Positions 27,214 through 33,284 of a stretch of DNA of 64,000 nucleotides are shown one piece after another. Origin of the DNA: an uncultured Desulfuromonadales bacterium (GTDB lineage Bacteria > Desulfobacterota > Desulfuromonadia > Geobacterales > Pseudopelobacteraceae); contig CAIPTY010000023.1 of assembly GCA_903868145.1 (NCBI GenBank), positions 1 through 64,000 of the forward strand, written 5' to 3'. Both the position numbers and the translations under genes were made by a program. The notes beneath the pieces are model-generated. The model was not told the origin of the DNA. It ran no database searches and worked only from the letters and a program-made list of their open reading frames with translations. Every line of letters begins with the position of its first letter. The first letter of the stretch is position 1.

Positions 27214-28740
27214 CTACTCTACCAGCAGCAGTCCGATGAACTGGACGAAGTCATCGCTGCTGCGCAGCGGTACAACCCTGATGCCCGCAGTTTCGGCCAG
27301 GGCAAAGACATCGCAGCCGCAGGACTCCAGCGAGGGGCGGCGCTTTTCGGGGAACAGGCAGCGGTCATCGGGACACTCATCACACCAGCAGCAGGGGCCG
27401 CCGGAGAATACCAGCGCCTTTGTATGGCCGTTCAGGAAGGCTGATTTTTCCAATTCAAGCAATCGCGACTGGAACTCTTTGAGCGGCGGTTGTCCGGCAA
27501 CCAGCAGCGCCTTTGAATAGCTCCGCAGAAGATCAGTGAACGCCGTGCTGTCCATTGAGTGGGGTGGGCAGCTCCATTTCCTGCCATGGGACGGGCAGCC
27601 GTAGGCGCATTTGGCCCTGACCCATGGCTCGCTGGTGATGGCGGCCGGATCGACTGGCACAGCCTCGAAAAAACCGAGCGTCATTGCCTCGTGCCGCAGA
27701 AGAAATAGCGGGTCGCGGCTGACGACGCCGGATGACTGCCGGGAGGCGAGCATGGCGTGGGAACAGGATGGCAGTTCGATGATGTCGCAGTGGCTGAGTC
27801 CGGCCTGTTGCAGCAGCAGGGCGGTCTCGTCGAAACGGTAGGTACGGCCGTTATAGGTGTTGACCAGCATGTGGATGTCGTACAGGGCGCCGAAGCTGTT
27901 GCCGTCCCGGAAAAAATCGTGGATCACCAGCACTCCGTCGGCGGTAAGCAGGCCTGCGAGGGATCTGATGATGGCCTGATTCTCCGGCAGACTGTAGCAG
28001 TGAATCAGGTTTGACATCAGCAGCAGGTTGCAGCTTCCGGCATGCTGCGCAACAAAGGCGTCCCGTTCATGCCGGTCGGCGATATTGCAGGCCTGATGGG
28101 CTATTCCGTCCTCATCCATAGCACACCGGTTAAGCTCCAGAACATCGTGCAGGTCACAGGCAAGGGTCTGCCAACCCGGATGACGCCTGAGAAACTCACG
28201 CAGGTAGCTCCCGTCTCCGGCCCCGATGTCAATGATGCGACCGCATTCGGGCAGATCCGGCAGAGCCTTCCACAACTCGTCCGATCGCACCACGGCAGCC
28301 CCGTGCATGGCCCTCTGGAAAAGCTCCAGCCTGCTCTGGTACTCACCGGGATGGTTTTCGCCGACTGTGGCCGACTGCCCCTGCCGCAAAACGGCGTCAA
28401 GCCCCCCCCACTTTTCCATCAGCAACCGTTCAAACTTCAGAGCATCGAGCTGGTTCAGGGGGCTTCCGCTGAAAAGATACGTCCGTGAAAACCCTGAAAG
28501 GTACAGCAGCCCGTCATAGAGTTCGAAAATACCGATGGCTGTCAGCAGCTCAAGCAACCGTCGGCCTTCGTCCCGGAGTAAACCGGCCTCATCCAGCAGG
28601 GCCTCCGTTGTGAGAGGCTTTCGAGCCACAATCTCGACCAGACCTGCCTGAACCGCCTGCATGGTGACTGTAAGGTAACGATACCCGCTGAGCAGGCTGC
28701 AGAAGGTTGCGTAGGAACTGTCCGAGGGAAGGATTCTCAA
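27214..28740 (-). CDS. O-methyltransferase fused to a DUF2284-like Cys-rich metal-binding domain
   Basis: 508 residues in two parts. Residues 1 to about 335 form an O-methyltransferase of the plant-OMT/CrtF type: a winged-helix dimerisation domain (VTMQAVQAGLVEIVARKPLT), then IIDIGAGDGSYLREFL (SAM motif I) and VLVIHDFFRDG. Residues about 340-508 are Cys-rich: KCAYGCPSHGRKWSCPPHS, then CCWCDECPDDRCLFPEKRRP and SLESCGCDV. That resembles DUF2284 predicted metal-binding proteins and probably holds an Fe-S cluster or metal. The fusion suggests methyl transfer tied to a metal or cluster step. It overlaps the PAS gene by 4 nt and precedes the B12 radical SAM gene. Confidence 0.85.
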   Translation of the reverse strand: MRILPSDSSYATFCSLLSGYRYLTVTMQAVQAGLVEIVARKPLTTEALLDEAGLLRDEGRRLLELLTAIGIFELYDGLLYLSGFSRTYLFSGSPLNQLDALKFERLLMEKWGGLDAVLRQGQSATVGENHPGEYQSRLELFQRAMHGAAVVRSDELWKALPDLPECGRIIDIGAGDGSYLREFLRRHPGWQTLACDLHDVLELNRCAMDEDGIAHQACNIADRHERDAFVAQHAGSCNLLLMSNLIHCYSLPENQAIIRSLAGLLTADGVLVIHDFFRDGNSFGALYDIHMLVNTYNGRTYRFDETALLLQQAGLSHCDIIELPSCSHAMLASRQSSGVVSRDPLFLLRHEAMTLGFFEAVPVDPAAITSEPWVRAKCAYGCPSHGRKWSCPPHSMDSTAFTDLLRSYSKALLVAGQPPLKEFQSRLLELEKSAFLNGHTKALVFSGGPCCWCDECPDDRCLFPEKRRPSLESCGCDVFALAETAGIRVVPLRSSDDFVQFIGLLLVE

Positions 28741-29336
28741 CGCACCCCCGCCTTGACAGCCAGGTCGCCGTACATTTCCAGCGCGCAGGCCGGACAGAGT
28801 CCGTGACTGAAGTCCGCCCGGGAGTGATCCCTGATATACACTTCAAGCTGGTTCCAGTACCCGTCGTCATCCTTTATCTTCTTACACCCCATGCAGATGG
28901 GCAGCAGCCCCTTCAGACTGTTAATCTCGGCCAACTGGGCAGCCTTAAGGGCTTCCTGTGCCTCCACCCGCTCGGTCACGTCGATGCAGCTGCCGATATA
29001 ACCTGCGAAATCTCCTTCCTCCGTAAAGAACGGCACGCCGCGATCAAAAATCCAGCGGTACTCGCCGTCATGGCGTTTCAGCCGGTATTCCATCTCGAAG
29101 ATACGCCGGGCGTTGAAGTTTTCCATATAGATCTCCACACAACGGTCGTATTCATCGGGATGGACGCCTTCCGTCCAGCCGTTGCCGAACTCTTCTTCAA
29201 GCGTTCTGCCCCGGAAAGAGAGCCAGCGCTCATTAAAGTAGTCGCACAGGGCATCGGTGCGGGCACGCCAGATGAGTATGGGCGACTGCTCTACGAGAGC
29301 CTGGTATTCATTTCTTGTCAGCGGTGCATGTGTCAT
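28737..29336 (-). CDS. PAS-domain protein with a C-terminal Cys motif (199 aa)
   Basis: The PAS domain (about 10-125) starts YQALVEQSPILIWRART and ends with IGSCIDVTERVEAQEAL, the PAS-PAC boundary. It is followed by LLPICMGCKKIKDDDGYWNQ and HGLCPACALEMY. The two CxxC pairs probably form a zinc ribbon; this tail is frequent after PAS domains in delta-proteobacteria. There is no kinase or output domain. The ribosome site GGGGGTAATG lies inside the decayed receiver gene just upstream. It is coupled by ATGA to the methyltransferase-DUF2284 gene and so may act as the sensor of that operon. Confidence 0.88.
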   Translation of the reverse strand: MTHAPLTRNEYQALVEQSPILIWRARTDALCDYFNERWLSFRGRTLEEEFGNGWTEGVHPDEYDRCVEIYMENFNARRIFEMEYRLKRHDGEYRWIFDRGVPFFTEEGDFAGYIGSCIDVTERVEAQEALKAAQLAEINSLKGLLPICMGCKKIKDDDGYWNQLEVYIRDHSRADFSHGLCPACALEMYGDLAVKAGVR

Positions 29337-29342
29337 GAATCA

Positions 29343-29456
29343 TTACCCCCTGATTACCTTTCTGATTGCGTCTATCAGGCGTGCCGGAAGCACCGGCTTG
29401 TTAATGCAAATCATCGGGAATAAGCATCTTGCTGAGACCTCGAAAGCATCTGTGGT
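29343..29456 (-). pseudogene. Decayed 3' end of a receiver (response-regulator) domain gene
   Basis: The reverse strand reads DAFEVSARC, then INKPVLPARLIDAIRKVIRG and a stop at 29343. That matches the last part of receiver domains (TADAFE...KPVLPARL). The conserved Lys-Pro and final helix are intact. Several residues are missing between the two pieces, and nothing receiver-like (no phospho-acceptor Asp) is found further upstream. The stop is 6 nt before the PAS start, so it was once the preceding gene of the same operon. The rest of 29457-29766 shows no gene. Confidence 0.6.
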
Positions 29457-29766
29457 ATAAAGAGACGCAGGAAAAACATGAGTATCGTTTTTACCGGATT
29501 GTGTCAATGTTCGATTGCCGGTATCATGTCGCGGACAGAAAATATACCGTACCGGCATTATTCCGGTGCGTGGAGGTTCTATGCGATTCATCCTGGCTGC
29601 ACTACGCAGTCTGGCGCAATACCTGTAATAATGAAAAACAGGTTTTATGATTCACCCAGAAGTACTGCAGTTTTTTTGTATTAAACCGATGATTACTCAG
29701 TGCTCTCTGTATCTTTGCTGTTGAACTGCTGTTTATTGGATAAATAATGATCGATCGGAGGATGTC

Positions 29767-30870
29767 ATGGGTCTTAAGAAAGTTGGTATTTTGACGGGAG
29801 GTGGAGACTGTTCGGGACTGAATGCCGTTATCCGGGCCGTAACAAGATCCGCCATTATCGAACATGGAGCCAGGGTCGTCGGCATTGAAGGCGGATTTGA
29901 AGGCCTGGTATTTAATCACACCCAGGATCTGACGATCAAAAGCACACGGGATATTCTCACGCTGGGGGGAACCATTCTCGGCACAACCAACAAGGGCAAC
30001 CCCTTTGAGTGGCGAGAGCAGAGCCATGACGGATCAATAAGCGTCTACGACTATTCGGACAGGGCGGTGCAGACCGTTAAAGAACTGGAGCTCGACTGCC
30101 TTTTTGTGGTTGGTGGAGAAGGCACACTGGAGATCGGCTATAAATTTCAGAAGAAGGGCGTCCAGGTCATCGGCATCCCGAAAACCATCGATAACGACCT
30201 GGACAAAACCGATTACACCTTCGGCTACCAGACGGCCGTTCAAGTTGCCTGCGACGCGCTGGACCGGCTTGCAACCACCGGCCGCAGTCACCAGCGGGTC
30301 ATGATCCTTGAAGTCATGGGGCGTACCGCCGGATGGATTGCACTTGAAGCCGGCATTGCGGGTGGAGCACACATTATTCTGATACCTGAAATACCCTATA
30401 ATATTGAGAGCGTCGTCCAGAAAATTCGTCTTCGCGCCAAGGGCGGAAGCCCCTACAGCATTATCATGGTGGCGGAAGGGGCCAAGGCCATCGGCGGTGA
30501 TGTCGTTACCCAGGAAACGGCAACCACGAGGCTTCAGGGTGTACCGCAACTGGGCGGTATCGGCTTTCATCTGGCCAACCAGATCAAGGAACAGATCGAT
30601 CTGGAAGTTCGTTGCACCGTTTTGGGGCACATTCAACGTGGCGGAACACCGACGGCATTCGATCGGGTACTGGGAACAAGGCTCGGCAGTTACGCCGTTC
30701 AAGCCGCTGCAGATGGGAAGTTCGGCACCATGGTCGCTCTCCAGACGCCGGATATTATTCTGGTACCTCTGCATGAACTTGCCGGCGTCGTGAGGCATGT
30801 CCCGGTAGATTCGCAATTGATCAAATGCGCCGAGTCAATCGGAATCAATATGGGGCGAGAGGCTGCGTGA
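29767..30870 (+). CDS. pfkA: 6-phosphofructokinase
   Basis: 367 residues. It phosphorylates fructose 6-phosphate to the 1,6-bisphosphate. Motifs: VGILTGGGDCSGLNAVIR, VVGGEGTLEIG, IPKTIDNDLDKTDYTFG (catalytic Asp), EVMGRTAGWIALEAG, and GHIQRGGTPTAFDR. The GGEGT motif keeps the Gly that goes with ATP rather than pyrophosphate use, while PKTIDND has the Lys seen in mixed-type and group III enzymes. ATP is the more likely donor, though this is not certain. CGGAGG lies 8 nt before the ATG. It converges with the small unknown gene downstream. Confidence 0.93.
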   Translation: MGLKKVGILTGGGDCSGLNAVIRAVTRSAIIEHGARVVGIEGGFEGLVFNHTQDLTIKSTRDILTLGGTILGTTNKGNPFEWREQSHDGSISVYDYSDRAVQTVKELELDCLFVVGGEGTLEIGYKFQKKGVQVIGIPKTIDNDLDKTDYTFGYQTAVQVACDALDRLATTGRSHQRVMILEVMGRTAGWIALEAGIAGGAHIILIPEIPYNIESVVQKIRLRAKGGSPYSIIMVAEGAKAIGGDVVTQETATTRLQGVPQLGGIGFHLANQIKEQIDLEVRCTVLGHIQRGGTPTAFDRVLGTRLGSYAVQAAADGKFGTMVALQTPDIILVPLHELAGVVRHVPVDSQLIKCAESIGINMGREAA

Positions 30871-30890
30871 CCGGTTGACATATTTTCTCG

Positions 30891-31193
30891 TTAAAACGGG
30901 GATTGATACTCTTCTTCCGGGTTGTCTAAAAACATCATAATCGCGGTGAACATGGATGTCAGAATGCCATGACCCTCTGTATTGTTGGAAAAGGATCTTT
31001 CCCAACCATAGCCAATCATATCCACCGAGGATATCGTGCCAGCCCTGCGCAGGTCAATGTGGGGTGTGATGCTCTTTACGATACGCTGCCCGGATTGACG
31101 ATTGAAGAAGTTGTGCTCCTCCTCAATGTGTCTGATGAGTTCCGTCAGTTGCGCAAAGGTCATTGTTACTGCCCTGCCGTTATGGATGCTCAT
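30891..31193 (-). CDS. Small unknown protein coupled to a receiver (100 aa)
   Basis: I do not recognise it. It has an N-terminal amphipathic helix (TFAQLTELIRHIEEEHNFFN), a middle ITPHIDLRRAGTISSVDMIG, and a helical C-terminus with ILTSMFTAIMMFL. No signal peptide or catalytic motif is seen. Its start overlaps the receiver stop by 4 nt (31190-31193), which implies joint production. It may be the output or partner of that stand-alone receiver. Confidence 0.65.
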   Translation of the reverse strand: MSIHNGRAVTMTFAQLTELIRHIEEEHNFFNRQSGQRIVKSITPHIDLRRAGTISSVDMIGYGWERSFSNNTEGHGILTSMFTAIMMFLDNPEEEYQSPF

Positions 31194-31600
31194 ACGCCCT
31201 CACTCGATACCAGCCCGTGTGAAACAAGAGCCCCATGGATTTCGTCCCTTTTGTACGGCTTGCCAATATGATCGTCGGCATCGAGAGCCCCCATGGTTTT
31301 AAGGACGGTTTCATGGGAATCGTCATGGGTAGCCATAATGATCATCGCCCGATAGTCGGCTTCATCCTCTATGAACCGAATTCGTTTCAGAGTCTCAAGT
31401 CCATCCATGACCGGCATCGCGATATCCAGAAAGACCACATCATAGGGGCGGTGACACAGGGCATCTTCATAGAATTCTACGGCATCCATGCCATTATGCG
31501 CCAAATCGATCTGGCTGATACCTTCAGCCCTGAGTATCATTTCCAGGATACCCAGGCTCAGAAGATCGTCATCAGCAATAAGTACTTTCGCGTTTTCCAT
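31190..31600 (-). CDS. Stand-alone receiver-domain response regulator (136 aa)
   Basis: A single CheY-like domain: acidic residues Asp10-Asp12 (IADDD), phospho-acceptor Asp59 in VVFLDIAMPVMDG, the switch Thr in IIMATHDD, and Lys in DHIGKPYKRDEI. There is no output domain, so it acts through protein contacts. No kinase is next to it; the coupled 100-aa protein follows with a 4-nt overlap. The ribosome site upstream of 31600 is weak. Confidence 0.9.
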   Translation of the reverse strand: MENAKVLIADDDLLSLGILEMILRAEGISQIDLAHNGMDAVEFYEDALCHRPYDVVFLDIAMPVMDGLETLKRIRFIEDEADYRAMIIMATHDDSHETVLKTMGALDADDHIGKPYKRDEIHGALVSHGLVSSEGV

Positions 31601-31708
31601 AGTGTTATCCCGTTATCCCATTTTATTATCCAGATGATGGCACACCTCTTTCCAGAAACGGTAACCGGTCGAAGGTATTTCAATACGCTCGCAGCAAGCT
31701 TCGGGGTA

Positions 31709-31745
31709 TGGCGCGGAGGGATTGAACCAACGTGGATATCCTTTT
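31709..31745 (-). other. tRNA 3'-end-like fragment
   Basis: The reverse strand reads GGTTCAATCC then CTCCGCGCCA, resembling a T-arm and acceptor end. The preceding bases can be folded as a poor anticodon arm. No 5' half exists because the bacteriohemerythrin gene occupies that place. It may be a relic of an integration site or an intergenic repeat, or it may be chance. Confidence 0.2.
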
Positions 31746-31756
31746 AAATCAGATTG

Positions 31757-32176
31757 TTACGCTGCGTCATCCGGATGGGGAAATCTTGCTGCAAAATGTC
31801 CGTAGTCTGCGTCTGAAACGATAATATGGTCTGTCAGCCAGTCCAGGAGAAATGTCAGAACTTCGGTGGACAGATCAGCTTTTCCCTGATGAAAGAGTTT
31901 CTGAAATTCGGTGACTTTGCTGCTGAAGGCGTTGTGCTCATCACGATGACGCGACAATTTGTGGTATTTATGAGCAATCATCCACTGCTCTTCGGCTGCA
32001 AAATGATACGTTGCGTAATCAATCAACTCATCCAGCACCGATCCCAACGCACTGATATCCGCCCCGCTTTTGAGGCTGTCATACGTGGTATTTAACAGGT
32101 GAACCAGGTGTTTGTGATGGTCATCAAATTCCTTGATGCCAAGCTCATAAGTCTCCTGCCATTTCATGAAAGCCAT
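31757..32176 (-). CDS. Bacteriohemerythrin
   Basis: 139 residues from ATG 32176, with GGGAGG 5-10 nt upstream. It is an O2-binding di-iron four-helix bundle. Ligand motifs are in the expected order: W(Q)ETYELGIKEFDDHHKHLVHL, YATYHFAAEEQWM (HxxxE), YHKLSRHRDEHNAF, and LLDWLTDHIIVSDADYG (HxxxxD). Such proteins carry or sense oxygen in microaerophiles and anaerobes. It lies 31 nt downstream of the nitroreductase gene and probably shares its transcript, which hints at an O2/redox theme. Confidence 0.94.
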   Translation of the reverse strand: MAFMKWQETYELGIKEFDDHHKHLVHLLNTTYDSLKSGADISALGSVLDELIDYATYHFAAEEQWMIAHKYHKLSRHRDEHNAFSSKVTEFQKLFHQGKADLSTEVLTFLLDWLTDHIIVSDADYGHFAARFPHPDDAA

Positions 32177-32207
32177 AGTGACCTCCCGACCCAATTTTAC
32201 ACAACAA

Positions 32208-32978
32208 TCATCTCCTGTCAACTTTACCCACTGGAGAGATATAGATGCTGAACTCCTCTTTTCCATCAACGCCCAGCAAATTATCAGTCAGTTCCTGGTT
32301 GTATGCCGCTATGGCGCAGGTACCTGCGCCGATGGCCTCACACGATATGTAGAGATTCTGACAAACATGCCCGGCATCCAGTGCGATTACCTTGTAGGAT
32401 GCTTCGGCATAGCGCCACTCGGTCCTGGTCGGTATGACAGTCCAGATGAAGGTGACCGCAGCCTTACCGGTAAAGCCCTGTCCACGGGTAGCTGCTGCAA
32501 GATGAGCTGGCAGGTTTTCAATGTTTCGTTCAAGCACCAGGGAGTGGTCAATCGGGAGGTATCGATAGATACCGCTCTCAAGTCCGTCGACCCGCAGCAC
32601 GGCGAGATACGTTTCAAAAGGGTGACGACACCCGGCAGAAGGAACGGTTCGTAATACCGCTGCCTCATGGATAATCTGCCGAACCCCCTGAGTGGCCCAG
32701 AGCAGAAAAGCCAGTTCATCAAGAGATAATGAAGCTGCCGTGAACCTTCGATGGCTCTCACGGTTGGCAATGGCAGCCAGCACATCACATGGCGGAATTG
32801 ACCAGGTTGACCGGTCAGGAAGTTTAATTATCCTGCTGTCCGGCGGGGCTGGTTTCTGGATTGACGGTGGTTGTTCACCCCGGGATTGCTCCGTATTCCA
32901 AAAGTTGACCTCATCCCTGATCAGGTCGGTCAGGAAGTATCTGCCGTTTTCCTTGGTTATGGTTTGAAGCTTCTTCAT
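32208..32978 (-). CDS. SagB-type nitroreductase-family dehydrogenase
   Basis: 256 residues. SagB/ThcOx-like FMN nitroreductase fold: RESHRRFTAASLSLDELAFLLWATQG near residues 73-98, RTVPSAGCRHPFETYLAV, GIYRYLP, then an ALDAGHVCQNLYISCEAIGAGTCAIAAY block. In peptide clusters such enzymes oxidise azolines to azoles. Here no YcaO cyclodehydratase or precursor peptide is nearby, so it is a stand-alone member of unknown substrate. The gene precedes bacteriohemerythrin by 31 nt. The family needs FMN and usually forms dimers. Confidence 0.88.
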   Translation of the reverse strand: MKKLQTITKENGRYFLTDLIRDEVNFWNTEQSRGEQPPSIQKPAPPDSRIIKLPDRSTWSIPPCDVLAAIANRESHRRFTAASLSLDELAFLLWATQGVRQIIHEAAVLRTVPSAGCRHPFETYLAVLRVDGLESGIYRYLPIDHSLVLERNIENLPAHLAAATRGQGFTGKAAVTFIWTVIPTRTEWRYAEASYKVIALDAGHVCQNLYISCEAIGAGTCAIAAYNQELTDNLLGVDGKEEFSIYISPVGKVDRR

Positions 32979-33011
32979 ATCGCTTTCCTTAATGATTGTG
33001 CAGCGAATCCT

Positions 33012-33284
33012 TCAGGTATATTCATTCTCCATCCGGTACAGCCAGACCAGTATTTCGGCAACGGCGCGGTAGAGTTCGGGGGGGATGAACTGGTCGGTAT
33101 CAAGCTGCATCAGGAGCTTTACCAGTTCCGGTGATTCATGCACATACACACCCGCCTCATGGGCACAGGCAATGATGGCCTCAGCCATGACCCCCTTGCC
33201 GCGTGCCACAACCACCGGGGCGTAATAGCCCTGCTTGTAGGACAGCGCAGCAGCCTTGCGCTCATCGGCGTCATGGCGTGTCAT
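33012..33284 (-). CDS. Truncated FlhB C-terminal-domain protein (90 aa)
   Basis: It matches the cytoplasmic tail of FlhB/YscU export-switch proteins: ALSYKQGYYAPVVVARGKG, IIACAHEAGVYVHESPELV, then IPPELYRAVAEILVWLYRM. The membrane domain and the self-cleaving NPTH loop are missing. ATG 33284 lies 14 nt inside the end of the FliK-like gene, so the two are translationally coupled. FlhB and FliK are the two partners of the export specificity switch, so this pair is coherent. No other flagellar gene is nearby. Confidence 0.88.
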   Translation of the reverse strand: MTRHDADERKAAALSYKQGYYAPVVVARGKGVMAEAIIACAHEAGVYVHESPELVKLLMQLDTDQFIPPELYRAVAEILVWLYRMENEYT

